In this document: positions 18,429 to 28,179 of the stretch, in pieces
How positions within the stretch are numbered: the first letter of the stretch is position 1
Layout of the letters: every line of letters starts with the position of its first letter
NCBI GenBank assembly: GCA_035384565.1
Contig: DAOOIT010000021.1
Span: 22,804 to 86,803 of the forward strand
Length of the DNA stretch: 64,000 bases
Origin: Planctomycetota bacterium
GTDB taxonomy: Bacteria > Planctomycetota > PUPC01 > DSUN01
Reading direction: 5' to 3'
Made by a program: the position numbers and the translations under genes
The notes under the pieces: model-generated
Told to the model about the DNA's origin: nothing
Database searches by the model: none
The model's input: only the letters and a program-made list of their open reading frames with translations

Positions 18429-21400
18429 TTACTTCCCAAACGCGAACGGGCACGAGCGGGTGGGGTCGGAGAACATGAGGCTCGCGGGCCAGTTCACCTT
18501 GTAGTCCTGCTCGTTGCCCCAGGCGTTGATGCACGAGAGGGAAACGCCGACGCGGACGACCTCGCCCGGGGCGCCCGTGGTCGGAAGGATGTCCTTGCCG
18601 CCGCGCCCGGCGATGCCGCCGACGAGCTTCACCTCGGCGAAGGGGATGCGGGCCATGACGGCATAGCCGGGCCGGCCCCTGAACGAGGCGCCCGTGACGG
18701 CCCCCAAGTGCCGCCCGAGGGGATGGCTCGACAGGTCGTCGAGCTTCGCCGCCCAGATGCAGTCGCGCGGCAGGGCGTAGTTGGCCGCCCACTCCTTGCC
18801 CTCGCGGTTGTGGTGGCGGTGCTTGAAGAGCGCGGGAGAGCCGTCGCTTGTCATCCCCAAAGTAAACTGCTCTTCTTCCAGCCACAGTTCCACGCAGTCG
18901 AACTGCCACATGGCGTTGCCCTTCGGGTCATCGAAATGCATGGTGTCGTCGGCGACGAGGAACATGGCATAGAGGCTGGCCCCGTCGTGGGCGATTGCGC
19001 CGATGGCTGTGCCTGCGCGAAAGGTCTGCCAGAGGTCGTCTGGCACGGACCTACGGAACCCAGGTGTAGGAAGCATAACGATTTGCGGCATGACGCCCGC
19101 GTTCTCCCAGGGAGCCCAGTCGCCGCTGGCTTTCAGCTCAGGCACCCTTGGGATGGTGAGGAGGCGCTCGACGGGCTTGCCTTGTGTTCGGTCAGGCAAG
19201 GGCGGCGGACCGGCTTGGGTGGCAGGATTGTTCCACGTGAAACGTATAACGCTACGCTCGATTGTGTCGGCACCCTCGACGCGCAGCCGGGCGAAACGCC
19301 CGATTGCGTCGTCTTCCACATAGGCCCCAGGCTTGCCGTCGGGGCGCAGGTAGGCGTGGACGCCGTAGCGGAGGTCCACGAAGCCGATGCTGTAGTTGCA
19401 CGGCCAGCTCCAGTTGCCCGTGGCGAGGCGCAGGCCGTCGGCGTTGAAGAGGTCCACCTGTCCGCCGAAGCTCTTGGCGGCCATGATCCAGGCGTTCTTC
19501 CCGTCGTTGACGGCGCTGACCGACATGTAGTTGCCGCCCGAGCTGAGGGCGAACCAGAGGGGCGTGCCGTCGGGCGTGGAGCGGCCCACGCCCGTGCCGT
19601 CCGCGCCCCACCCGGGCACCATCTTGTTGTAGAGGTCGGTCACGGCCAGGTAGTAGATGTCGCCCGTCGTGCGGTCGGCGGTGATGGCGGCATTGCACTT
19701 CATCTTGCGGGGCGAGGGGTCCTCCTTGGGGCCGAGGGTGACGGGGTGGTCGAAGTCGAAGGTCGGGTTGCCCTGGCCATCGAGGCCCTGGAAGGGGATG
19801 CGCTTGAACTCGAGGCTGTAGTGCCCGCCGGCAATGATGTCGCCGCCCTTGGTGAAGGCGATGGTGGTGTAGGCCCAGCCGCCGAGGGCCTTGTGGCGGT
19901 TGTCGTAGTCGAGGGCGGTGCGGGGCTTCAGCGGGTCGCTCACGTCAAGGAGCAACAGGTCGCCCTTGCCGTGGCGGCTGAAGTAGAAGATGAACGGCCT
20001 GCCGCCGAGGACGACCGCCCCGTGGGGCGAGCCGGGCGAGAGGCTCACCGGTTTCTTCTCACCGGGCACCTCCACGCTGCCGCGGGGGCTCTCGACCAGC
20101 CACTCCCAGGCCCCTGTCTTCGGGTCAACGCGGAAGATGCCCGGCCAGCAGTAGACGTATTCGGGCTGGGTCGGGTGGACGACCGCGGTGTCCATGAAGT
20201 TGCTCAGGGCCTCAAAGGCCACGGCGCCGCTCTCGGGCCACAGGCAGCGGAGGCGTGCGTGCTCGCACAGCAGCAACCGCCCGTCGGGCGTGATGGCCGC
20301 GTCGCGCGGGTCGCTGAAGAGGTCGGACGCGACGGGTGTCCACTCCCCCTTCGGCCGCTCGCGGCCCAGGGTGCGGATGATCTTGCCGCTCGCGGCGTCG
20401 AGCCAGGCGACCTTGGCCGCCTTGCGGTCAATGACGGCGAGCCGCCCCGCGCCGGCGGCGAGATACTGCGGTGTCTCGAGGCCCGTCGCGTAACGCTGGC
20501 CAACCGAGCCATCGGGTCTGAGCGAGACAACCTCCTTTGTGGGCGGGACGTCCCCGTCCCGCGAATCGCGGCGTGTGGACACGCCGCCCACAGGGCCTGC
20601 CAAGGCCCACAGGGCGCCCTTCTCATCCGCCGCCACGTCGCCGGCGCCGGGCAGGGGCCAATCGCGCTTCTTCTGGCCGGAAGCGAGATCAATAGAGCGA
20701 ATGAGACTGAGGTCGGGGATGCCCACGAAGGCGGTCTGGCCGATGACGGCCACGCCCGCGACGCCGCCCGGCGCCTTCTCGCCTGGGGCGAAGACGGGAT
20801 AGCTGTCGGCCCCGTTGGCCATCTTCGCCCGCTCGCAGGAGGGCGTGAGGCGGATCAGCTTCGTCCCCTCGCCCTTGCCCACCGCGCCGATGAAGCCTTC
20901 CACAGGAGTTGTGGGCGGGATGTCCTCCTCCCGCGTCTTTGTGGGCGGGACGTCCCCGTCCCGCGTATCGCGGCGTGGAGACACGCCGCCCACAATGCCC
21001 GACACGCCGCCCACGAGGGCGAGCCCCCCGGTGAAGTCTTTCTCGGCGAAGTTGGTGGCCTGGATCGGTTGGCCGGACGATGCGTAGCGTCGGAGCGGGT
21101 AGCCCGCCTCGTCATAGATAGTGGTGATGACGAAGCCGCCATCGGGCAGCGCCACCACGCGGTCGGCATTGTCGCAGTGGTAGGCCCCCATCGCCGCCCC
21201 GTTGTCGCCCATTGCCCCGTCGTCCACGATCCGCACGTCGTGGCTCACGCTCCGCACCTCGTACTCGCCCGCGGGCGCCGGCTGCCCGAGGTCATCCAGT
21301 CCATCCCAGTAGAGATCGGCCACGCGAGGGGCGTCCGCAAGCAGTGTCCGCACGAGGGTGCCATCGGTGCGGTAGACTCCGGCGCTCTGGCGGACCTGCG

Positions 21401-22454
21401 CCGGCCCTCTGGCCTTCAGCGTGGCAATCTTGCGCCAGCCTGCCGCGGGTCGGGGGTCGGGATAGTCGTAGGCCCCAACGCACACGGCCTTGCCGCGGAC
21501 TCGGAGAGGCCTGCCGTCGCGGTCCTGCGTCGGCTCGGGATCGATCTTGGCGCCCACGGCCATGCCCGGGAGCCCTCCACCCCAAGCGGCTGCGGGGTCA
21601 ATGCGCAGGTCGCCCCCGTCGGGGTCAACGAAGCTGGGGGGCACGTGCGCGCTCTGGCGGTCTTGGCCCGAAGCGGCGTCCCACTCATAGGGGTTGGCGA
21701 TGGCCGGCACAGCGCCCCAGGGGCCGGTTGTGCCGGTGAGAACGTTGTGGCGGCTGGTCCAGGCGGCGGCGGAGACTTCGTCCGCAATCAGGTTCGAGTT
21801 GTTGGCCGCAAGGATCGAGTTGGTGATAGAGCCCCATCCGCACGCGAGCAGGAGCGCCCCGGCCGTGGACGAGCCGGTGATCGTGGCGTGTGTCACCCGC
21901 GTCGCCCGCGTGCCCTTGACGAATAACCCGATGCCGCAGCGGCGGAAGACGCAGGCGTCCACGCTCAGGTCTTCCGTGCTTTCCGTCGCCAGGCCGCGCG
22001 AGAGGCCGTCGAAGGTGCATCGCTCGACAGTGATTCCGAGACACCTCTCTGCCTTGACCCCCTGCCCGGCCCCGCGGAACGTGAGGCCCGAGGCGACAAA
22101 GCAATGCAACCGATAGAGGTGGAGCGCCGGCTCCATCGGGTTGGCCGGCTCGAGGACGACGGGGCCGGGCTTCTCGCCCGTGAGCTTGCCGCTCTCGTCG
22201 CCGGTGATCGCCATCGTCGAGCCGTCGGCGGCGAAGCGCTCGGCGAGGAGCGCGGCGCAGCGGTAGGTCCCCGGCCCAATCACGATGGAATCGCCGTGGT
22301 TCACCGCCTGCACGGCGCGCAGCACCGTGGCGAAGGCGGTCTTCGGCGTCTTGCCGTCGGCCTGATCGTTGCCGCTCTGGCGGACGAACCAGGTTTGGGC
22401 GAAGGCCGAAGAGGCGGCGAAGAACACGACAATGCATTGCAGGGCGGTTCGCAT
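18429..22454 (-). CDS. Giant secreted protein: beta-helix, FlgD-like, propeller, CBM9-like
   Basis: 1341 residues with a signal peptide (cleavage after about AAASSAFAQ). Domains in order: right-handed parallel beta-helix (about 20-260, repeated G-x-T/I-x-x-C/N rungs), a FlgD-like Ig domain (about 345-400, GQPAPAGEYEVRSV), a long region of propeller-type repeats (about 400-1080), and a C-terminal CBM9-like sugar-binding domain (about 1130-1341, MWQFDCVELWLEE). No catalytic residues are recognised. It probably binds or cleaves an external polysaccharide. Several family A repeats lie in frame at propeller loops. Paralogous in the second half to the genes at 22521, 29276 and 33090. Confidence 0.75.
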   Translation of the reverse strand: MRTALQCIVVFFAASSAFAQTWFVRQSGNDQADGKTPKTAFATVLRAVQAVNHGDSIVIGPGTYRCAALLAERFAADGSTMAITGDESGKLTGEKPGPVVLEPANPMEPALHLYRLHCFVASGLTFRGAGQGVKAERCLGITVERCTFDGLSRGLATESTEDLSVDACVFRRCGIGLFVKGTRATRVTHATITGSSTAGALLLACGWGSITNSILAANNSNLIADEVSAAAWTSRHNVLTGTTGPWGAVPAIANPYEWDAASGQDRQSAHVPPSFVDPDGGDLRIDPAAAWGGGLPGMAVGAKIDPEPTQDRDGRPLRVRGKAVCVGAYDYPDPRPAAGWRKIATLKARGPAQVRQSAGVYRTDGTLVRTLLADAPRVADLYWDGLDDLGQPAPAGEYEVRSVSHDVRIVDDGAMGDNGAAMGAYHCDNADRVVALPDGGFVITTIYDEAGYPLRRYASSGQPIQATNFAEKDFTGGLALVGGVSGIVGGVSPRRDTRDGDVPPTKTREEDIPPTTPVEGFIGAVGKGEGTKLIRLTPSCERAKMANGADSYPVFAPGEKAPGGVAGVAVIGQTAFVGIPDLSLIRSIDLASGQKKRDWPLPGAGDVAADEKGALWALAGPVGGVSTRRDSRDGDVPPTKEVVSLRPDGSVGQRYATGLETPQYLAAGAGRLAVIDRKAAKVAWLDAASGKIIRTLGRERPKGEWTPVASDLFSDPRDAAITPDGRLLLCEHARLRCLWPESGAVAFEALSNFMDTAVVHPTQPEYVYCWPGIFRVDPKTGAWEWLVESPRGSVEVPGEKKPVSLSPGSPHGAVVLGGRPFIFYFSRHGKGDLLLLDVSDPLKPRTALDYDNRHKALGGWAYTTIAFTKGGDIIAGGHYSLEFKRIPFQGLDGQGNPTFDFDHPVTLGPKEDPSPRKMKCNAAITADRTTGDIYYLAVTDLYNKMVPGWGADGTGVGRSTPDGTPLWFALSSGGNYMSVSAVNDGKNAWIMAAKSFGGQVDLFNADGLRLATGNWSWPCNYSIGFVDLRYGVHAYLRPDGKPGAYVEDDAIGRFARLRVEGADTIERSVIRFTWNNPATQAGPPPLPDRTQGKPVERLLTIPRVPELKASGDWAPWENAGVMPQIVMLPTPGFRRSVPDDLWQTFRAGTAIGAIAHDGASLYAMFLVADDTMHFDDPKGNAMWQFDCVELWLEEEQFTLGMTSDGSPALFKHRHHNREGKEWAANYALPRDCIWAAKLDDLSSHPLGRHLGAVTGASFRGRPGYAVMARIPFAEVKLVGGIAGRGGKDILPTTGAPGEVVRVGVSLSCINAWGNEQDYKVNWPASLMFSDPTRSCPFAFGK
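20539..20592. repeat. Family A palindromic element, in frame
   Basis: GTGGGCGG ... CCGCCCAC ends, about 54 bases. Read on the minus strand it encodes VGGVSTRRDSRDGDVPPT within the giant propeller protein. Confidence 0.85.
20911..21014. repeat. Cluster of family A elements, in frame
   Basis: A half copy (20911-20940), a full copy (20941-20994) and a right-end fragment (about 21001-21014) stand side by side. Together they encode repeated VGGVS...DVPPT / EEDIPPT segments, about 35 residues of added protein. Confidence 0.85.
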
Positions 22455-22484
22455 GTGGGCGCTCCCTGAAGAAGGGACGAATAA

Positions 22485-22513
22485 CCTCCCGCAGGTTCCA
22501 AACCTGCGGGAGG
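22485..22513. repeat. Family B hairpin between two giant propeller genes
   Basis: CCTCCCGCAGGTT-CCA-AACCTGCGGGAGG, a perfect 13-bp stem, in the 66-base gap between the genes. Confidence 0.7.
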
Positions 22514-22520
22514 TTGGGGC

Positions 22521-25500
22521 CTACGGCTTGAAGATCAGTTCGCCCCAGTTGCGGGGCTCGAGCTTGAGTTCGAAGACCTCGTCGTTGACGATGCCGGTGG
22601 CCTGGTTGCTCCAGTGGGTGCGCAGCACGGTGTCTTTGCCCGCCGGGTCGCCGTGGGTGACGCCGAAGTCGCCGCGAAGGACCAACCCATCCCTTGGCTT
22701 GATGCCCAGTGCGGCCAGGGGAATGGCGGCCTGGACGGTGTAGCCCTTCCTGTCGCCGTGGGGCTTGACGGTGATCTTGGCATCGCCGATGACCGTGACG
22801 CTCTCGACCGTGTAGCCGTCGCGGACGACGCCGGAGTAGAACTTCTTGGGGGCCTTGTCGGCGGACTTCGGGCGGAAGAGGACGGCGGTGGGCGTGCCCT
22901 TGAAGGGGCCGATGGAGAGGCGCAGATCGCCGAGGACGGCTTCGGTCCGCTTCGGGTCGGCGGCGGGGTCGGTGCCGAGCTGGAAGTCCACGGTGTCGCC
23001 GCCGCAATAGAGGAACTCGGGGGCCTCGGCGCCGTTGACCCAGGGGGTGGCGTCCTTGACGTCCCAGGCGAGATAGAGGTTCGCGTCGTCCCACGCCGCG
23101 GCGGTGCGGACGGCGGCGTCATCCTGCTTCTTGTAGGCGGCGACCTCGGCGCCCTGGGTGTCCTTGTTGAAGTCGCCGGTGAAGGTGGGGGTAAGTTTCT
23201 TGATGGTGAGTCGTCGGGTGCCGACGGCCTCCTGGAGGTATTTCTCGCGGAGGGTGCGTGCTTGAGCGACTTCGGCGTCGGTGATGGTGAGGCGGCGGGG
23301 GTCTTTGCGGCCGAGGAGGCCGGGCAGGCCGCCGCGGCGGCCGGGCTCGAGGCGCTTCACGGTGTCGAGGCCGACGACGCGGATGTTCCAGAAGCCGGTC
23401 TTGCCGGCCTGAAGGTAGAGCTGGCCGTCGGGCGTGGCGGCGATGGAGCCGCCGAAGTCCTCGCCGCCCATGCCGGGCGGCACGTTGTCGAGGATGGCGC
23501 CGGGCTTGGCCTCGTCGGGGAAACGCATCTTCATCGGGTCGCCCTGGAAGAGGCGGGTGAGGTAGAAGCCCTCGCCGGTGAGGATGTGCCATTCGCCGCA
23601 GTTGGTGGGGATGACCCAGAGGTTGCCGATGGGCTCGGGGAGCCTGGCGGCGCCGCAGGGGCCGTAGGAGCCGCGAATCATGCCGACCTCGGGCGGCACG
23701 GCACGGTGGGAGCCGTGGACGCCGTTGAAGTTGTCGGGATAGCGCCAGATTTCCTGGCCCGTGGCGATATGGCCGCACTGGAACCAGGTCATGTCCACCC
23801 CATACTCGCCGCCCTTGAGCACGAGCGTGCCGTCGGCGGAGCCGAGGCCGGCGAGGGGCATCTTCGTGGGCTTGGCGAGGTCGTACTTCGGGGCGCCGCA
23901 GGGGGTGAAGCCGGCGACCTTGAACTGCTTGTCGCCGGAGTAGAGCGTGAGGTCGGGGGTCATGTTCATATACCAGCCGCTGAAGCGCAGTTCGCCGTCC
24001 ACGCCCGTGATTTCGCCGGGCTGGCGCGCGCCGTCGCCGTTCTCGTCGGCCCAGAGCATCGTCCTGGCTGGCTTGACGTTCTGGCCGTGGCCGGTGGTGG
24101 GAATCTCCTTGCCGTCCTTGTCGGCGTAGAAGACGACGGTGCGGAGCCTCCAGTCGGTGTCGCCAAGGCGTTCGTAGACTTGGAGCGGGCCGAGGTTGTA
24201 GCTCCAGTTGGGTGCCGTGGCGAGGTAGAGACGCCCGTTGGCGCCGAGGGCGAAGCGCGCGTTGCTCATGCCCTCGCGGGTGATGGTGGCCAGGCACTTG
24301 TCGCGGCCGGTCTTGGGGTCGAGGCGCCACTCGCACGAGTGGCCGACCATGACGAGGGGGTCGAGGGGGTTGATGGCGCCGCCGAGGGCGCCGTAGGCGG
24401 TGGGGCCGAAGAACTCGCGGACGAGGGCGCCCGTCTCGGTGTTCCACACACTCACGCGCTTGGGCTTGTCGTCGGCCTCCATCGCCCAGAGCTGGCCTTT
24501 GGCATCCACGGTGAGCGCCTTGACGAACCGCATCCCGTCGGGCTGCCAGGGGCCCAAGAGCGCCCGCCCGCCTTTGCGGCCGATGGCCTTCAGCAGTTTG
24601 CCCTCGGAATTGTAGACGAGCACCTGGTTGTCGGGGTCGCCGACGGCGACGTAGGCATTCCCCTTGGCGTCGAGGGCGATGGCGTTTGCACCCTGGAGGT
24701 TCTCGATGAAGGGCTTGGCCTCGCCGGTCTCGGGGTTGGTGGCGAGCACGGACTTCCAGCCCGAAACAACGAAGAGGACGCGGGATCTGTCGGACTTGTC
24801 CGACCCGTCCGACTTGTCGGGCCCCGCCGCCTCGATGTCCACGGGCGCGGGCACGGCGAGCTTCTTGAGGAGGGCGCCGCTCTTGCCGTCGAGGACGAGC
24901 ACGGTGTCGCGCTTGGTGAAGCCGACGTAGACCCTGCCGCCGCGGGCGTGGAGGCAACTCGCGCGCTCGCCCTTGTCGAGCGCAATGCCCGCGAGCTTGG
25001 CGGCATCGAGGTCGGTGGAGCCGCTGCCGGCCCAGTCGGTGAAGCCGCCGGTCTGGGCGTCGGCGCGGAAGAGCAAGCCGTCCCAGTTCATCGCGTAGAC
25101 CGTCCCGCCGTCCACCGTGACGAGTTCGGCGCCGCTCATTCCGCCGCGGCTGAGGCGCCATTGGACGTTGCCGCCGAGGTCGCAGGCGACGAGGGCCTTG
25201 CCGGCCTCGGCGCCGGACCAGCCGAGATAGACCTTGTCTTTGTCGGCGTCGCAGGCGAAGGGCACGCCGTGGTCGCCGCCCCAGTTGGTCTTGCCGCTCG
25301 GGCCGTCCCAGGGCGCCGAGCCGCCGTTGCAGGCCCAGCCGACCAGGCGCAGGCCGATGCCCTTGTGCCACAGGGCATCCCACGTGTAGGTGCCGGCGGG
25401 CACGGGCTGGCCCGGCTGCCGCCAGTTGGGGGTGGTCAAGCCGTCCCACTTGACGGTGTGCGTGCCCCTGGTGCGGAACTCGCAGTTGAGGAGCTGGCGG

Positions 25501-26432
25501 ACGGCTCTCCCCTCGGCGTCGCGGATGTTGAGCGAAATGTAGCCGTCTTCGGGCATGGTGAATGTGATCTCCTCGAAGCCGAGGAGTTCCTTGACCTTGA
25601 TCAGCCCCGTCCAGTCAATGACCGGCACGCCCTGCTGCATCGTGGTGGGGAACTCGCGGGCGTCGGCGAGGCGGAGCTTGCGGGGCGTCACGTTGCCCCT
25701 GGCCTCCAGCGTGCCCGTGCCCCAGCACTGGCTGCTCATGAAGGTGAACACGCGGTCGGGCACGACGCCTGCCTTGAAGATGTCCTTGATCGTGATGCGG
25801 AACCGGGCCTCGGTGCAGAAATTGGGCTCGAGGGTGACGCCGATCTCATCGCCCGCCTTGGGCGCGCCGACCCCCTCCTTGCACAGGAGCCTCCAGGGGA
25901 GGGCGATCTCCTGGACGTAGCCCTTGCCGTCAGCGTTCTTGCGGAACTCCTGGGCGGCGCCGGCCGTCTGGGCGTCCTTCATCCCGCCCTGATCGAACTT
26001 CTTGCCGTAGGCGAGGTCAATCACGTCAATCCCGTCGCGGTCGATCCAGGCGGTGACGTGGGTGGTGCGTTCCTTGTCGGGCTGGGTGGGCGCGGTGACG
26101 AGGCGCACCTGGAGGCAGTCGCCCGCGAAGCCATAGTCGCCCTTCGAGCTGCCGGGATTGTTCATCGGCGTCTCGTCGAGCCAGCGGGCGAGGAGGTAGA
26201 GGTTTTCGGCGTCGTACATCAGGTGGAACCAGCAGGCGAGCTTGTCGCGCAGGTTCTCCACGTCGCCGCAGGCGAACACGCCGCCCGAGAGGTCCCAGTC
26301 GTCGGCCTTGCCGTCCACGACGACTTTGCCCGGTGCGGGCAGCACCTGGATGCCGAGGTTCTCGGTTTCAGTGGCCTCCGCCGCGAGCGCGAACAGAACG
26401 ATGCCGAGGATGGCCGTGCACGGTCGTTGCAT
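22521..26432 (-). CDS. Giant secreted protein: CBM9-like, FlgD-like, propeller, CBM9-like
   Basis: 1303 residues with a signal peptide (MQRPCTAILGIVLFALAAEA). Domains: N-terminal CBM9-like beta-sandwich (about 28-235, VDGKADDWD, AENLYLLARWLDETP), FlgD-like Ig (about 290-355, PVPAGTYTWDALW), NHL/PQQ-like propeller (about 380-1040), and a second CBM9-like domain to the end (DGYTVESVTV, ...NWGELIF). Substrate is unknown; the layout suggests binding of an extracellular glycan at both ends. AGGAG precedes the ATG. It lies 12 bases after the Gfo/Idh/MocA gene, in the same operon. A SDKSD repeat (24787-24820) is in frame in a propeller loop. Confidence 0.75.
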   Translation of the reverse strand: MQRPCTAILGIVLFALAAEATETENLGIQVLPAPGKVVVDGKADDWDLSGGVFACGDVENLRDKLACWFHLMYDAENLYLLARWLDETPMNNPGSSKGDYGFAGDCLQVRLVTAPTQPDKERTTHVTAWIDRDGIDVIDLAYGKKFDQGGMKDAQTAGAAQEFRKNADGKGYVQEIALPWRLLCKEGVGAPKAGDEIGVTLEPNFCTEARFRITIKDIFKAGVVPDRVFTFMSSQCWGTGTLEARGNVTPRKLRLADAREFPTTMQQGVPVIDWTGLIKVKELLGFEEITFTMPEDGYISLNIRDAEGRAVRQLLNCEFRTRGTHTVKWDGLTTPNWRQPGQPVPAGTYTWDALWHKGIGLRLVGWACNGGSAPWDGPSGKTNWGGDHGVPFACDADKDKVYLGWSGAEAGKALVACDLGGNVQWRLSRGGMSGAELVTVDGGTVYAMNWDGLLFRADAQTGGFTDWAGSGSTDLDAAKLAGIALDKGERASCLHARGGRVYVGFTKRDTVLVLDGKSGALLKKLAVPAPVDIEAAGPDKSDGSDKSDRSRVLFVVSGWKSVLATNPETGEAKPFIENLQGANAIALDAKGNAYVAVGDPDNQVLVYNSEGKLLKAIGRKGGRALLGPWQPDGMRFVKALTVDAKGQLWAMEADDKPKRVSVWNTETGALVREFFGPTAYGALGGAINPLDPLVMVGHSCEWRLDPKTGRDKCLATITREGMSNARFALGANGRLYLATAPNWSYNLGPLQVYERLGDTDWRLRTVVFYADKDGKEIPTTGHGQNVKPARTMLWADENGDGARQPGEITGVDGELRFSGWYMNMTPDLTLYSGDKQFKVAGFTPCGAPKYDLAKPTKMPLAGLGSADGTLVLKGGEYGVDMTWFQCGHIATGQEIWRYPDNFNGVHGSHRAVPPEVGMIRGSYGPCGAARLPEPIGNLWVIPTNCGEWHILTGEGFYLTRLFQGDPMKMRFPDEAKPGAILDNVPPGMGGEDFGGSIAATPDGQLYLQAGKTGFWNIRVVGLDTVKRLEPGRRGGLPGLLGRKDPRRLTITDAEVAQARTLREKYLQEAVGTRRLTIKKLTPTFTGDFNKDTQGAEVAAYKKQDDAAVRTAAAWDDANLYLAWDVKDATPWVNGAEAPEFLYCGGDTVDFQLGTDPAADPKRTEAVLGDLRLSIGPFKGTPTAVLFRPKSADKAPKKFYSGVVRDGYTVESVTVIGDAKITVKPHGDRKGYTVQAAIPLAALGIKPRDGLVLRGDFGVTHGDPAGKDTVLRTHWSNQATGIVNDEVFELKLEPRNWGELIFKP
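24787..24820. repeat. Short tandem repeat inside a propeller gene
   Basis: Repeated TCGGACTTGTC-type words encode a Ser-Asp-Lys-Ser-Asp run in frame. Related to the repeat at 6335-6377. Confidence 0.55.
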
Positions 26433-26444
26433 GATTCCGGGCTC

Positions 26445-27464
26445 CTATTGGGTCAGGCGGGTCTTCAGGGCCTCGAGCAGTCCATCGGGCGGCTCGCAGG
26501 GCAGCTCGATGGGCCTGTTCCGCAGCGCGCTGGTGTAGAGGCCGAGGATGGCGTTGAACTGCTCGAGCGAGCGCTCGAGGCAACACGGGTGCGGTTTCGC
26601 GGGGTCCTCCAGCCAGTCGAAGCAGGCCCCGGTGAGGCGGGCCTGGGCCAGGTCGTCCTCGACCCCATAGTGGTGCTCGCCGCGCTCGTAGCCCGCGTCG
26701 TGGGTCTGACGCTCCCACGACCACATCGTCCACTGCACGAAGCCGCGGGTGCCATAGACCGAGATGCGCTTGTGGTGGTAGCGGCTCTCCTGGGCGGTGG
26801 CCAGCGGGGCGCACAGGCCGCACACCATCATCGCGCTCACGGCGTTGGCGAAGCGGAAGCTGGCAGCGGCCATCGAGGGGGCCGGCTGACGCGACGCCAG
26901 GTCCTCGGCGCCGCCCACCTGGCCGAACACGCTGGCGAACGGGGCGAAGCCGTTGTAGCTGTGGGCCAGCTCCAGCACGTGCACGCCCTGGTCGAGCGGC
27001 GTCGAGCGGGCGGAGACGTCTATGAACCGCACCTCGCCGATGCGGCCTTCGGCCACGTCGCGCTTGAGCTCGAGGTTGCGCGCGTGGAAGTGGAGTTGGG
27101 TGTTGACGGCGAACCTCGTGGGGCCGCGCTCGCCGAGGGCCCGGAGAGCCCGCCAGTCCTCGCCCTGGAGGGCGATGGGCTTCTCCACGATGGCCACGGG
27201 CACCCGGTGCTCGACGGCGATCGTCATCGTGGGCACGCGCAGGCCGGGCAGCGTGACGATGTGCAAGAGGTCCGGCTTCTCGCGGTCGAGCATCTCGTGG
27301 GCGTCGCGGTAACGGGTGGCGACGCCGAACTCGTCGCCGAAGTCGTTGAGCCGCTTCTCACCGAGGTCGCAGATGGCCGCGATCTTGCCCCGCTGCACGG
27401 CCTTATAGGCTCGCGCGTGGCCTCGCGCCCGCGGCCCGCAGCCGAGGAATGCGCACTTGAACAT
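26445..27464 (-). CDS. Gfo/Idh/MocA-family NAD(P)-dependent oxidoreductase
   Basis: 339 residues. Rossmann fold at the N terminus (AFLGCGPRARGHARAY), the conserved EKPIAL motif near residue 95, then the alpha/beta substrate domain. Members oxidise or reduce sugars, inositols or amino sugars. No signal peptide is seen, so it is cytoplasmic. The start at 27464 has AGGAG seven bases upstream. It is first in the minus-strand glycan operon, before two giant secreted proteins, GH78 and the deacetylase, so it probably handles a sugar released by that set. Confidence 0.88.
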   Translation of the reverse strand: MFKCAFLGCGPRARGHARAYKAVQRGKIAAICDLGEKRLNDFGDEFGVATRYRDAHEMLDREKPDLLHIVTLPGLRVPTMTIAVEHRVPVAIVEKPIALQGEDWRALRALGERGPTRFAVNTQLHFHARNLELKRDVAEGRIGEVRFIDVSARSTPLDQGVHVLELAHSYNGFAPFASVFGQVGGAEDLASRQPAPSMAAASFRFANAVSAMMVCGLCAPLATAQESRYHHKRISVYGTRGFVQWTMWSWERQTHDAGYERGEHHYGVEDDLAQARLTGACFDWLEDPAKPHPCCLERSLEQFNAILGLYTSALRNRPIELPCEPPDGLLEALKTRLTQ

Positions 27465-27505
27465 AACGTGCTCCTGAGAGAAAGTGTCGCGCTCCTGGAA
27501 CAGGC

Positions 27506-27534
27506 ACTCTAATCGAAGCCGCCGCGGGATGCAA
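27506..27534 (-). promoter_or_regulatory. Putative promoter of the glycan operon
   Basis: On the minus strand TTGCAT (27534-27529), 17 bases, TAGAGT (27511-27506), 42 bases before the ATG at 27464. Confidence 0.4.
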
Positions 27535-28076
27535 GCGGGCGTGGGCCGCGGAGGCTTTGAAACCGCTGCTCCGGCCGCGAATCACTCTGCATTCCTCCGG
27601 GCAGCGACAGGCGTCTCGCTTGTCGAAAACGACCGCAAGCGGGACGCTTGCGGCTGCGTTGGAGACCCTGGCCGACGCCGCGTGGTTCCGGCCACGGCAA
27701 ACTGATTCGCGGCCGGGGCAGTATCTCGGAACCCCCACGGCCTGCGACGCCGGCGGGGGCCACCCCAGAACCCCATGTGCCGCAATGCCTTACGCTCTCC
27801 GGCCATTCCCGCTCCATACTTGCTCATCCCGCAGATGAGCGAGTATGGCCGGAGCCGCGAGAATCGCCTATTCTCGCCCATCTGCCCATGCTGTATCACT
27901 TTCCCCCTCACAGGGTTGATACAGCATGGGCGCGCTGCGCCCCCAGGCACTCGGCACGGCCCTCCCCAGAAACCGCCAGGGCCGCCAGGAGCAGACCTCC
28001 CCACGCTCTGCGCAGGCCAGTCGAACCAAGATCGCCAAACCCTGAAGAGCCGGTCTTGAGATTGCCTCTTTGCCCC
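27535..28076. other. Gap between divergent operons holding a long hairpin element
   Basis: No convincing gene. Bases 27535-27800 show no clear structure. The two-hairpin element occupies 27803-27945. After it come CCCCACGCTCTGC-type words also seen after the second copy near 63907. The GGDEF promoter lies at the right end. Confidence 0.6.
27803..27945. repeat. Two-hairpin intergenic element, copy 1
   Basis: Hairpin 1: CCATACTtGCTCATC / GATGAGCgAGTATGG with a 5-base loop. Hairpin 2: a 15-bp perfect stem GCCCATGCTGTATCA / TGATACAGCATGGGC around a pyrimidine-rich loop. Copy 2 at 63735-63879 matches along its whole length and changes paired bases together in hairpin 1. Confidence 0.85.
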
Positions 28077-28105
28077 TTGCTTCTGCATGCTCCGATCCGT
28101 ATAAT
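28077..28105 (+). promoter_or_regulatory. Putative sigma70 promoter of the GGDEF gene
   Basis: TTGCTT (28077-28082), 17 bases, a perfect TATAAT (28100-28105), 74 bases before the ATG. Confidence 0.6.
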
Positions 28106-28179
28106 CGCGTAAGCGTCGTCGTGACGCCGGGTTGCAGCGGTGGTTCCCGCCTGTCACGCGCATCGAGGAGGGTGAGCTC

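Noticed and set aside
18590..18640. Further family A copy coding VGGIAGRGGKDILPTTG
   Set aside because: The peptide is similar, but the DNA lacks the palindromic ends, so a shared origin cannot be supported.
18294..21926. Open frame of about 1200 codons on the plus strand
   Set aside because: It is antisense to the beta-helix/propeller gene and part of the GH78 gene, with His/Arg/Gly-rich content, no domain and no ribosome site. Such mirror frames are expected at this G+C content.
22614..27512. Open frame of about 1630 codons on the plus strand
   Set aside because: Mirror of the second propeller gene and the Gfo/Idh/MocA gene; no protein family pattern, unlike the minus-strand frame.
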